Origin: Couchioplanes azureus
Lineage (GTDB): Bacteria > Actinomycetota > Actinomycetes > Mycobacteriales > Micromonosporaceae
NCBI RefSeq assembly: GCF_014648355.1
Contig: NZ_BMQY01000011.1
Span: 124,001-188,000, forward strand
Length of the DNA stretch: 64,000 nucleotides
Reading direction: 5' to 3'
Positions 42,753-53,000 of the stretch are shown in pieces (within the stretch, counting starts at the first letter, position 1; each line of letters begins with the position of its first letter). Below the pieces are notes generated by a model. That model made no database searches, was not told the origin of the DNA, and was given only the letters and a program-made list of their open reading frames with translations. The translations under genes and the position numbers were made by a program.

Positions 42753-44127
42753 CGGGGGTCCCTCCTCGGTGCGGGTCCGCCGCCACGGCGGACAACAGTG
42801 TGGTGACGCACGCGTCCGCCAGCCGCTCCGCACGGGTGCGGGGCACGATGCCGTCGACGTACGTGAAGTTCCAGAACAGGCGGCCGTGGGTGGTGTTAAC
42901 CGTGGCCACGAAGTAGCCGGAGACGGAGATGCCGGCGACGAACTGCGCGCCGGACAGGCGCCAGGCGCCGATCTCGTCCGGGAACCCATGGCGGCCGAGG
43001 TTGGACAGGCACAGGTTGCCCGGCCCCTGCCGCTCCACCTGGCGCACGAACCGGGCGCTCGCGGCCGGATCGGACGGGCCCGCCCAGCCCAGCAGGCCGA
43101 TCATGGACAGGTGCTCGCCGCGCCGTCGCCGTCGGGCGAGATCGGCGGTGACCGCGCGGGCCGCCGGCCACAGCGACGCGCCCGGCCGGTGGGTGACGAA
43201 CGACGGTACCGTCGCCACGTACGCGCCGACCTCGTCCGGCGCCACCGGGGGATCCAGGTCCCGGCGGAAGTCGACGGGCGAGCCCACGACGACACGCCGG
43301 CCCGCTCCGGTGCCGGCGTCCTCGGCCACCGCGGTCGCCATCGCCGCGGCGAGCGCTCCGTGCACGGTCGCGCCCTCCCGCCGGCACGCGGCGGCGAGCG
43401 CGCCGACCTGCGCGGGAGACAGCGACCGGTGGAGGAACCCGGTGCGCCGGCGCTCGAACGGCACCGCTGTGCTGGCCGCGACCCGCCGGGGCCGCCAGCG
43501 CAGCCGCGCGATCTGGTCCCGCAGCTGAGCACCGACGACGGCGAGGGCGCCGCTCGTGCCGCGGTGGCGGCGGGGGAACAGGTCTTCCGGGGCGGGCAGG
43601 ACCCGGGCCGGGGGCGGTTCGCCGGCGCCCGTCCGGTATCCGTCGGCGATCCGGATCCACTGCTGGAGCAGCGAGAGCGCGGTGGTGCCGTCGGCGATGC
43701 AGTGCGCAGCGGTCAGGATGAGGTCGTGGGCGTCGTCGTCGCGGGCGACGACGACTGCGCGCAGCAGCGGCCCGGTGCGCCAGTCGAGCCGGTCGACCAG
43801 CTCCCGGTCGTTGATCTCCTGTTGCCACCGCGTCGGCGCGTCCGCGTCCGTTGCGGTGACGTGCCGCAGCGGAATCGTGGCCGGGCACGGCACGAAGGCC
43901 GCCGCCCGGCCGGCGCCGGTGGTGATCGCGACCCGCAGCAGCGGATGCCGGGCCTGTAGCCCGTCGAGCGCGCGCCGGGCCAGCTCCGCCGGGAACCGTC
44001 CGTGCAGCCGGACCCGGGCGATCACGGGGAGCGGGGAGATCTGGTCGGCGATCCAATACCACCGTTCGAGCGGGCTCAGCGGCCGCCGGACCTCCGGGCC
44101 GGCGTGTCGTCCCACGCAGGTGTTCAT
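42745..44127 (-). CDS. Stand-alone condensation/PapA5-like acyltransferase
   Basis: 460 residues, two-lobed CAT fold as in NRPS condensation domains and PapA5-type acyltransferases. It begins around RRPLSPLERWYWIADQI. The HHxxxDG motif reads AHCIADG, so the catalytic second His and the Asp are kept and the first His is Ala. Other blocks are VVVGSPVDFRRDL and the late LSNLGRHGFPDEIG with FWNFTYVDGIV. The ATG overlaps the dioxygenase stop (ATGA). It could join an acyl group or amino acid to the NRPS product, or release it as an ester. Confidence 0.82.
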   Translation of the reverse strand: MNTCVGRHAGPEVRRPLSPLERWYWIADQISPLPVIARVRLHGRFPAELARRALDGLQARHPLLRVAITTGAGRAAAFVPCPATIPLRHVTATDADAPTRWQQEINDRELVDRLDWRTGPLLRAVVVARDDDAHDLILTAAHCIADGTTALSLLQQWIRIADGYRTGAGEPPPARVLPAPEDLFPRRHRGTSGALAVVGAQLRDQIARLRWRPRRVAASTAVPFERRRTGFLHRSLSPAQVGALAAACRREGATVHGALAAAMATAVAEDAGTGAGRRVVVGSPVDFRRDLDPPVAPDEVGAYVATVPSFVTHRPGASLWPAARAVTADLARRRRRGEHLSMIGLLGWAGPSDPAASARFVRQVERQGPGNLCLSNLGRHGFPDEIGAWRLSGAQFVAGISVSGYFVATVNTTHGRLFWNFTYVDGIVPRTRAERLADACVTTLLSAVAADPHRGGTPVV

Positions 44128-45086
44128 CGCATGGCCGCGGGGGAGCGCCGGAACCGCCCGGGGCGGAGCAGACGGGCCGTCTCCGACCGGAGGTGGTCGC
44201 CGGCGTAGGCCAGCAGCGCGCCGAGGTCGTACGACGGCTTCGACCGTCCCGGGTCCGCCGGCGGGCCGGGCAGGATCTCCGGGAACAGCGGGCCGCCCAG
44301 CGGATCTCCCTTGGCCAGCCCGTGCTTGAACAGCAGGGGCATGGTGTGCGGCCGGGGGTCGTAGCGGACGTCCTCGCCGGTGAACCGCAACGAGATCGCC
44401 CGGCGGCTCCTGCCGCGTGACGGGTTCCCCCGGGAACCGTGCAGGATGCGGGGACTGAAGAACAGCGCGTCGCCGGGCTGCATGTCCCACTGGGCGATGT
44501 CGAAGGCGGCGCGGTCGCCCTCGATGTCCGGGGCGAACTCCAGATCGTGGTTGGCGAGCAGGATCGCGTCCGAGGTGGCCGACTCGACCCGGTAGTCCTT
44601 GCCCCAGCGGTGCGAACCGCGGACGAACTCGAGCGCGCTGTTCTCGCGGGTGACCTCGTCGACCGGAACCCACACGTTGACGACCTGCCGGCCGGCGATC
44701 GGCCATGCGCTCATGTCCTGGTGCCAGGGCGTGGGCATCGTGCTGCCCGGCTCCTTGCAGAAGATGTCCTCGTAGAACAAGTTGACCCGCTCGGCGCGCA
44801 GCGCCTGCGCGGCGAACCGGGCCAGCGGCGACCGGAACCACAGCTCGCGAATCTTGTCGTGCTTCAACCAGACGAACATGTCGTGGTAGAGGCCCTTCCT
44901 GCGCCGCGACAGGAAGCGGCCCGACAGGGTGGGCCGGGCGGCGGCCTCCTCGAGGGCGATCCGGACGTGTGCGACCCATCGCGCGTCGAGCACCTTCCGT
45001 ACGCAGATCACCCCGTCGTGGTCCAGCGTCTCCAGCTCCTCGGCGGTGAGGTCGCGGTGGGGCGTGGCGGGCAGAGTACCGGTCAT
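44124..45086 (-). CDS. Phytanoyl-CoA dioxygenase-family Fe(II)/2-oxoglutarate oxygenase
   Basis: 320 residues. Iron ligands are seen in TPWHQDMSAWP (HxD) and PRILHGSRGN (distal His), with the 2-oxoglutarate Arg expected in RRAISLRF. PhyH enzymes hydroxylate, halogenate or desaturate small molecules and are frequent tailoring enzymes in specialised metabolism. Overlaps of four bases with the acyltransferase before it and the condensation-like gene after it put it firmly in the NRPS operon. The target may be the amino-acid building block or the acyl chain. Confidence 0.87.
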   Translation of the reverse strand: MTGTLPATPHRDLTAEELETLDHDGVICVRKVLDARWVAHVRIALEEAAARPTLSGRFLSRRRKGLYHDMFVWLKHDKIRELWFRSPLARFAAQALRAERVNLFYEDIFCKEPGSTMPTPWHQDMSAWPIAGRQVVNVWVPVDEVTRENSALEFVRGSHRWGKDYRVESATSDAILLANHDLEFAPDIEGDRAAFDIAQWDMQPGDALFFSPRILHGSRGNPSRGRSRRAISLRFTGEDVRYDPRPHTMPLLFKHGLAKGDPLGGPLFPEILPGPPADPGRSKPSYDLGALLAYAGDHLRSETARLLRPGRFRRSPAAMR

Positions 45087-45844
45087 GGCGAATCCCAGTC
45101 GTCGAGAATGCGGCAGGTCTCGTCGAGGAACGTGGCGGCGAGCGTCCCGTCGATCGCGTCGTGGTCGAAGGCCAGGACGAGGTGCATGACCGGGCGGACG
45201 ACCACCTGACCGTCGCGGACGACCGGGGTGTCCACCGCGGCCGAGCCGACCAGACCCAGGGTGTTGTTGATCTGTGGAAGTGCGGCGACCACCCGTGGCT
45301 GGTGGAGCCGGGTGAAGCTGAAGGTGCCCTCCACCTCGGCGCGCCGGCGGGGATGGCGGGTGACCAGCCGGTACACGATCCGGCCCAGCCAGAACGGCAG
45401 GCGGTGCAGGGTACGCAGCTCGCGCAGGCCGTCGTTGTCCTCGTACGGTGTCGCCCGGTAGTGGTCGACGATTTCCTGGATGGCCAGCAGATCCATCCGG
45501 TCGGGACCGGGTATCCGCGCGGACACCACCGCCGCGGCGCCGTCGACCTGCTTGTCGAACAACATCAGGCAGTGCACCGCGTCGTGGCGGTAGACCCTCG
45601 GCCGCCGCGACCGCCGGACCGTGATGTTGACCTCCGGGTACTTGCCGACGGCCAGCGCCGCCGCCTTGACGGCGAACGCGCTGACGCTCACGTGGACGCC
45701 CTGCTCGCGGTACCGGCGCTGCGCCTGCCGTACCCGCGTCAGGTCGACGGTGGCGATCAGCTGGATCGGCGCCACCTTCCGGGCGTGGCGCATGAAGTAG
45801 TGGATGTGGCTGCGGGCCTTGGGAAACGCCACGTACCGTCCCAA
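45083..45844 (-). CDS. Stand-alone 2-oxoacid dehydrogenase E2-type acyltransferase domain
   Basis: 253 residues from a TTG start at 45844 (AGGAGG upstream). The protein is only the CAT-like catalytic domain of dihydrolipoyl acyltransferases. There is no lipoyl domain and no E1-binding domain. The active-site block is VLAFDHDAIDGTLAATFLDE, corresponding to the DHRxxDG motif with the Arg replaced by Asp. It opens GRYVAFPKARSHIHYFMRHA. Without a lipoyl domain it is unlikely to serve a dehydrogenase complex. Acyl transfer in the biosynthetic pathway is more plausible. It lies ten bases after the monooxygenase gene. Confidence 0.8.
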   Translation of the reverse strand: MGRYVAFPKARSHIHYFMRHARKVAPIQLIATVDLTRVRQAQRRYREQGVHVSVSAFAVKAAALAVGKYPEVNITVRRSRRPRVYRHDAVHCLMLFDKQVDGAAAVVSARIPGPDRMDLLAIQEIVDHYRATPYEDNDGLRELRTLHRLPFWLGRIVYRLVTRHPRRRAEVEGTFSFTRLHQPRVVAALPQINNTLGLVGSAAVDTPVVRDGQVVVRPVMHLVLAFDHDAIDGTLAATFLDETCRILDDWDSP

Positions 45845-45854
45845 CGGGCACCTC

Positions 45855-47024
45855 CTAGCGGGCGTGGTCCGGGAACCTCAGGACGGACTCGTTCTGCCGG
45901 TACAGCACGGGAGCGGGCACCCATCGGAAGTACGCGTCCCGCAACCGCCTCGGCAGCGGACTTTCGAGCTGTTCGATCAGGCTGAGCGCGCGGGACGTCC
46001 GCACCATCCGCCGGGTCCGTGCCCGGCGGCGGTTCTCGAAGCTGCGCAGGGCCCGCGGCAGGTCGGTGGCCCCGGCGAGGCTGCCGGCCAGCACGACCGC
46101 GTCCTCGATCGCGGTGCCCGCGCCCTGGCCGAGGCTGGTCAGCATGGGGTGTGCCGCGTCGCCGAGCAGGGTGACCGGACCGGTACCCCACCGGTCGAGG
46201 AAGGGCCGGTCCTGCGCGGGAACGCTGACGATCGCCTCGGCCGGGGTGACCCGGATGGCCTCGCCCACCTCGTCGGCCCAGCCGGCGTACGCCCGCGCGA
46301 TCTCGTCCTTGCCGCCGCGCCAGTTGCGGGCCGCCGGAGCCGGCATGTTCCTCGTGCCCCACCAGTAGACCCGCCCGTGGCCGATGTCGATCAGCCCGAA
46401 CCGCTGCCCGGCTCCCCAGTAGTGGCGGACCGCCCCGTCGGGGAGCCGCTCGTGACGCATGGGCACGACGGCCAGCCAGCACACGTATCCCGGCTCGCGG
46501 GGACGTGCCGGACCGGCGAGCCGGCGGCGGATCACCGAGTGGAATCCGTCGGCGCCGATGAGCACGTCGCCGTGCGCCTCGCGGCCGTCCGCGAACCCGA
46601 CGCGGACGCCGTCCGCGGTGGCCTCGAAGCCGGTCACGGTGGCGCCCAGCTCGACCGGCTGCCCGTCGAGCCGGTCGAGCAGTGCCCGTTGCAGGTCGGC
46701 CCGGCCGATGGAGACGCTCGGCGCGCCGAGCCGGTCACCGATGTCCTTCAGCGGCAGTGCCCGGATGGGACGGCCGTCGTGGGACAGCACCTGGAAGGAC
46801 TCGATGGCCCGGCCGTGCTTGTCGAGATGCAGGTCGATGCCGAGGGTGCCCAGGGCGGACACCGCGTTGCTCATGATGGACAGACCCGTGCCGGCCGGAC
46901 GGAGCTCGTGCGCCCGCTCGTATACCGCCACGTCGATGCCGACCTGGCGCAGGGTGACCGCCGCCGTCAGCCCGCCGATCCCGGCGCCGGCGATGATCAC
47001 CCTGGGCCGCCGGTCCCGCCTCAT
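45855..47024 (-). CDS. FAD-dependent monooxygenase, candidate pyrrolizidine-forming Baeyer-Villiger enzyme
   Basis: 389 residues, PHBH/UbiH-type flavoprotein. Motifs: VIIAGAGIGGLTAAVTLRQ (residues 9-27), DVLIGADGFHSVIRRRL, and LLGDAAHPMLTSLGQGAGTA. Its ATG overlaps the NRPS stop by four bases. In the known pathways to legonmycins, pyrrolizixenamides and brabantamides, a flavin monooxygenase next to a two-module NRPS performs a Baeyer-Villiger oxidation on the bicyclic NRPS product, which then contracts. The gene order and length fit that model. The assignment is inference from context. Confidence 0.88.
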   Translation of the reverse strand: MRRDRRPRVIIAGAGIGGLTAAVTLRQVGIDVAVYERAHELRPAGTGLSIMSNAVSALGTLGIDLHLDKHGRAIESFQVLSHDGRPIRALPLKDIGDRLGAPSVSIGRADLQRALLDRLDGQPVELGATVTGFEATADGVRVGFADGREAHGDVLIGADGFHSVIRRRLAGPARPREPGYVCWLAVVPMRHERLPDGAVRHYWGAGQRFGLIDIGHGRVYWWGTRNMPAPAARNWRGGKDEIARAYAGWADEVGEAIRVTPAEAIVSVPAQDRPFLDRWGTGPVTLLGDAAHPMLTSLGQGAGTAIEDAVVLAGSLAGATDLPRALRSFENRRRARTRRMVRTSRALSLIEQLESPLPRRLRDAYFRWVPAPVLYRQNESVLRFPDHAR

Positions 47025-50000
47025 CGCGCGCTCCGCTGGGCACAGGTCAGTTCGCGGATCCGCCGGGCGACCGAGGTGATGTGCGGTGGCTCCATCATCT
47101 GCAGGTGGTCACCGGGGACGTCCACGACGTCGACCCGGCCCTTCGTCCACGTGGACCAGCCGTTCGCCGGGTCGAGGTGCATGCTGCCGACCGCGCTGTG
47201 CGCGGGCGCGAGCACCTCCGGCAGCGGCCCGCTGGCCCGCAGCAACGTGAGGTCCTGGTCGACCGGTTCCGGCCGATAGCCGAGCAGCGCGTGCCAGTTG
47301 GCCTCGAACACGCCGAACAGGCGGCGGACGTGGGCGGGCGAGCATCCGGCGGGCAGGACACCCGCGTCGACCGCGTGCCGCAGGATGACCTCGAACGCCT
47401 CGTCGTCGTCGAGTCCCGGGGGAAGTGGTGCCGCCGCCGCGGCACCGCCGCGTTCCAGCCACAGCAGCTCCCACAGGAACCATTCGAACAGCAGGTCCCG
47501 GTGCACCGAGGAACGCCCGTCCACGGTCGGGACGATCGTGTCGAGCAGGACGAGGTTGTCCACCTCGGCGTCCGCGCACCGCAACTGGCGGGCCATCTCG
47601 AACGCCACGAACCCGCCGAACGACCAGCCGCCGAGGGTGTAGGGGCCCTCCGGCTGCACCCGGCGGATCGCATCCACGTAGCTGCGCGCGAGGCCGGGCA
47701 GGTCGCGCAGCGGCTCGGTTCCCGGTTCCGTCCCGGCCGCCTGCAACGCGTACACCGGCTGGTCGGCGGGCAGGGCCTGGGCCAGCCGTACGTAACACAG
47801 CACGTTGCCGCCGATGGGGTGGACCAGGAAGAGCGGGGGTCGGCTGCCGGCCGCGCGGATCGGTACGAGCGGGTCGAAGGCCGCGGGTGTGCCGCCGTCG
47901 CGCAGCCGGCCGGCCAGCTCGGCGATGGTCGGGGTGCGCACGAACGTCGACAGGGGGACGTTCATGCCGTACCGCTTCTCGATCATGACGACGATCCGCA
48001 TGGCGCTCAGCGAGGTGCCGCCGAGGGCGAAGAAGTCGTCGTGCGCGCCCGGCGTGGGCACCCGGAGCAGCTCCGCGACCAGCTCGGCCACGGCGCGCTC
48101 GTACTCGTCGCGCGGCGGCATGCGCGGCACCCCGGCGGCGGCCGGTGCCAGCGGCATCTCCCGCAGCCGGGCGTCGTCGCGCTTGCCGCTCGGGGTACGC
48201 GGCAGCCGGGGCAGCCAGGCGAACCGCGCCGGAACCAGGTGCCCGGGCAGCGACGCGCGCAGCCGCCGCCGTACCTCCTCCACGTCGACCCGCGGTTCGT
48301 CGCCCACCAGGAACGCGGCCAGGTATGCCTCGCTGTCCCGGCGGCGCGCCACCACGGCCACCTCCCGGATGCCGGGGTGCTCGGCGGCGAGCCCGAGGAT
48401 GGCCAGCTCGACCTCGGCGGGTTCCACCCGGAAGCCGCGCACCTTCACCTGGGTGTCCACCCGTTCGAGGCAGACGATGTCACCGCCCGGCAGCCGGCGG
48501 CCGAGGTCTCCCGTGCGGTACAGGCGGCCGGTGGGGTGTGCGACGAAGCGTTCGCGGGTCAGGTCCGGGCGGCCCTCGTAGCCGTGTGCGAGGCAGGCGC
48601 CACCCACGTAGATCTCTCCCCGGGCCCCCTCGGGCACCGGCCGCAGCCCGGCGTCGAGAAGGTGGACCTCGGCCCCGTCGATGGGCCGCCCGATCGGCGG
48701 CAGTGCCGGGAAACCGTCCGGATCGCCGCTCATCGCGAAGGCGGTCACGACGTGCGTCTCGGTCGGGCCGTACTGGTTCTCCAGGATCGAGCCGGGCAGT
48801 GCGCGGCACAGCCGGCGGATGTCGGGCGTGACCCGGAGCTGTTCACCGGAGGAGATCAGCACCCGCAGCTTCCCGGGGTAGATGTCCAGGGCTTGTGCCG
48901 TCTCGGCGAGCTGCTGGAGGGCGACGTACGGCAGGAAGACCCGCTCGACCCGCTCACGGTCGAGCAGGCGGAGCAGCGCGGCCATGTCGTGCCGCTCGTC
49001 CTCGTGGACCAGTTGCAGGGTTCCCCCGCCGCACAGGGTGGAGAAGATCTCCTGGAAAGCGACGTCGAAGCCGAGGGGCGCGAACTGCAGCGTGGTCGCG
49101 CCGACCGCGCCGCTGACCCGGCGGTTCTGCCAGGCGACCAGGTTGGCCAGCGCGCGGTGCGGCATCGCCACGCCCTTCGGTACGCCGGTGGAACCCGAGG
49201 TGAACAGGACGTAGGCGACGCTGTCCGGGGGGATCGGCACCGGCGCGGGCCGTTCGCCGCAGGTGCCGGCCGCGGTCGCCGTTTCGGCGCTCAGCAGCAG
49301 GTCCGGGTCGTCGAACAGGTGGGCGTGCCGGGCGTGCGCGATGATCCGGTACGGGCGGGTCACGCCGACCATGGCGGCGATGCGCGGCGGCGGGTAGCTG
49401 ACGTCGAGCGGGACGCAGGCGGCGCCCGCCTTCGCGATGCCGAGGACGGCGGCGATCATCTCCGGTGAGCGGTCCATCGCGATGCCGACCCGTGCGCCCG
49501 GGGGCGTCCCGAGCGCCAGGAGCCGGTGCGCCACCCGGTCCGCGGCCTCGTCCAGCTCCTCGTAGGACCACTGCTGCGCGGGCGAGCCGGAGCAGGACAC
49601 GGCGATCGCGCGGGGGTTCAGCAGCGCCTGGCGTGCGAACCAGCGCACCACGTCGGCGCCGCCGCCGGCGAGGAACGCGAGGTCCGCGGTCTCGCGCGGG
49701 TGGTCGACGATCCGGCGCAGGATCTCCAGGTAGTGGCGAGCGAACAGGCCGGCCTGCGCCGCGGTGACGGTACGGCCGTCGCCGTCGACGCGCAGCTGCA
49801 GGCTTCCGTCCCGGGGGTCGGTGATCGCGTTGACCAGCAGCGCGAAGTTGGTGCGCTCCCAGATCTCGACGTCGCGCACCTCGACGCCGGCCGTTGCCAC
49901 CAGCGGGGTGAGCTGGTGGAAGTTGACGTAGTTGAAGGCGGTCTGCACCTCGATGCCATGCTCGGCCTGGATGGCGCTGAGCGGATACCGCCGGTACGGG

Positions 50001-53000
50001 TAGCCGTCGCGTTCCTGGTCGAAGAGCGCGCGTGCCGTGTCGAGCCAGCTGCGGGGCGTGGGATCGAGCCGGACCGGCACGGTGTTGAGGAAGAGCCCGG
50101 CCAGCCGCTCGGCGTCCGGCTGCTCGGGCCGCCCGTGGGTGACCAGCCCGGTGAGGACGTCCGCTCCGCCCGTCAAGAGCCGCAGCGTGAGGCAGTGCGC
50201 CGCGAACAGCACCGACTTGACGGCCAAGGCGTGGTCGTGGGCGAAGCGGTGGACCGCCCGGTGGAGCCGGTCCGGCAGCGGGACGCGACGGGTGACGGGC
50301 GCGCCGTCGCCGGGCGGTTCGTAGGCCCGGAAGCTCTCGAGCGGGGCGGGCGCGACGCCGTGCAGCCGGTCCCGCCAGTACCGCCGGGTCGCCTCGTCGG
50401 ACAGCGCCTCCCGCTCGGCCCGTACGTAGCCGGCCGGCGACGCGGCGACGGCCGCGGCGACCGGCCCGACGTCCGCCCCGATCGCGTGCAGGTAGTCCTG
50501 CACCAGCTCGCCGATCAGGTTCGCCACGCTCCAGCCGTCCAGAATCGCGTGGTGGAAGCTGAACACGATGTCGAGGCGGCCGGGCCGCACGTGGGCCCGG
50601 AGCAGGTACAGCTCGGGTGACTCGAACGTGTACCTGTGGTGGCGGCGTGCGCCGATGTGCTCCCGTACCACGGCCTGCGCCGCGGCCTCGGTGTGGGAGC
50701 GCAGGTCGGCGACGTCCATCGTGTTCCCCGGGTCGCGGTGCACGACCTGTAACGGCTCCGAGAAGCCGGCCAGGTGCAAGGACGAGCGCAGGACGGGGTG
50801 GCGGGCCACCAGGCCGGCCCAGGCCCGGCGGAAGGCCGCCTCGTCCCAGGTCAGCTCGAGCGTGTACCGGAAGACGTCGTGGTAGACGTCGGAGTCGTCG
50901 TGCTCGCGGCTGTGGAACAGCATCCCGAGTTGGAGCCGGGTCATCGGCCAGGCGTCCTGTGCGACCGCGAGCCGGGCCCGGTCGACGCCCGCGACCAGCG
51001 CGAACGGGGTCTCCGCGGGTGCGCCGGGGTCCGGCGCGGCGGCGCTGACGCGCGTGGCCAGCCCCGCGACGGTGGGGTGGGCGAGGATGTCGGTCAGCGC
51101 GAAGTGCAGCCCGCGGCGGGCCGCCTGGGCGCGGATGCGCAGCATGAGGATCGAGTCGCCGCCGAGGCCGAAGTAGTTCTCGTGGACGCCGACGGTGCTC
51201 CTCTCCAGCACGTCGCACCAGATCGCGGCGAGCGTGGCCTCCACCTCGCCGCGGGGGCGCTCCTCGGGTGCGGCCCCGGCGGGTGACGGCGCCGGCAGGG
51301 CGCGCCGGTCGGCCTTCCCGTTCGGTGTCAGGGGGATGCGGTCGAGCCGGACGAAGAATGCCGGGATCATGTAGTCCGGCAGCGTTGTCGCCAGGTGGGA
51401 GCGCAGCAGCACCGGATCGATCTCGCCGGCGGCGGCGTAGTACCCGACGAGGTGCAGGCCGCGGGCCGCGGTGCGCCGGTCGACGACCACCGCACCGGTC
51501 ACCCCGGGCGAGCGCGCGAGGGCGTTCTGCACCTCGCCGAGCTCGACCCGGTTGCCGCGGATCTTCACCTGGTCGTCCATGCGCCCCAGGTACTCGAGGG
51601 TCCCGTCGGCGAGCCACCGGGCGAGGTCGCCGGTGCGGTACATGCGCTCACCCGGGTGGAACGGGTCGCCGACGAACTTCTGCCGGGTCAGCTCCGGGCG
51701 GCCGAGGTAGCCGCGAGCCAGCCCGGCGCCGGCGATGCACAGCTCCCCGGCGACACCCACGGGCTGCGGCCGGTCGTCGAGGTCGAGCACGTAGAGCCGG
51801 TGGTTGTCGATCGGCCGGCCGATCGGCACCCGGCGGACCGGCTGCGTCGCGTCCGCCGGGCAGTCGAACGAGGAGACGTCGACGGTCGCCTCGGTCGGGC
51901 CGTAGAGGTTCACCAGCCGCGGCGCCCCGGCGGTGGCGAAGACCCGGTGGAACCGCTCGACCAGCGCCGGCGGGAGAGCCTCGCCGCTGCAGAAGACGTA
52001 GCGCAGCGACGCCGCCTCCGCGCGCCGCTCGGGCGCGTTCTCCAGCAGGTCCAGGAACGGACCGAACATCGAGGGTACGAAATGGAGCACCGTCACGCCG
52101 TGCTCGGCGACGGCCCGCAGGATCCGGTCCGGTTCCTTCTCGGCGCCCGGTGGCAGGAGGGCCACCCGGGCGCCCTCGACCGCCCACCAGAACAGTTCCC
52201 AGACCGACACGTCGAACGAGCTCGGTGTCTTCTGCAGCACGACGTCGCCGGCGCCGATCGGGTAGCGCCTCTGCATCCACGCCAGGCGGTTCACCACCGA
52301 GTGGTGTTCGATCATGACGCCCTTGGGCCGCCCGGTCGAACCGGACGTGTAGATCACGTAGGCGAGGTTGCCCGGCGAGGCGGCCTCGGCGAGCGGCGCC
52401 ACCGGTCCGGCGTCGCGGTGCAGGTCGGGATCCTGTGCGGTCAGGACCGTGGTGGCCCCGCTGTCGGCCAGCAGGAACTCGATCCGGTCCGGCGGATGGC
52501 CCGGGTCGACCGGCACGTACGCCGCGCCCGCCTTCAGCACACCCACCAGCGCGACGACGAGTTCGGGGCCGCGCTCGACGAGGACGGCGACCCGGTCGTC
52601 CGGCCGCACGCCGCGCTCCCGTAGCGCCCGCGCGACCGCGGTGGCGCGCGCATCGAGGTCGGCGTAGGTGAGGCCGTCCTCGATCCCGTGGCCCGAGACG
52701 GCGATGCGGTCCGGCGTCCGGGCGGCCTGCTCGGCGATCAGCGCATGGAGGGTGACGTCCGCCCGGTACGGCCTCCGGGTGTCGTTGTTGCGCCGGACGA
52801 TGTGGTCGTATTCGTCGCCGGAAAGCATCGCCAGATCTCGCACGGGCGCCTGCGGGTCGCCGATCGCGTGGCGGATCAGCGTGTCGAGGTGCCGGGCCGC
52901 GGACGCGATGGGAAAATCCTCGTCGAAGACGTCGAGGGCGTAGTCCAGGTCGATCCGGATCGCGCCGATGTCGGGGTAATCCCTGATATGCACCGTCAGG

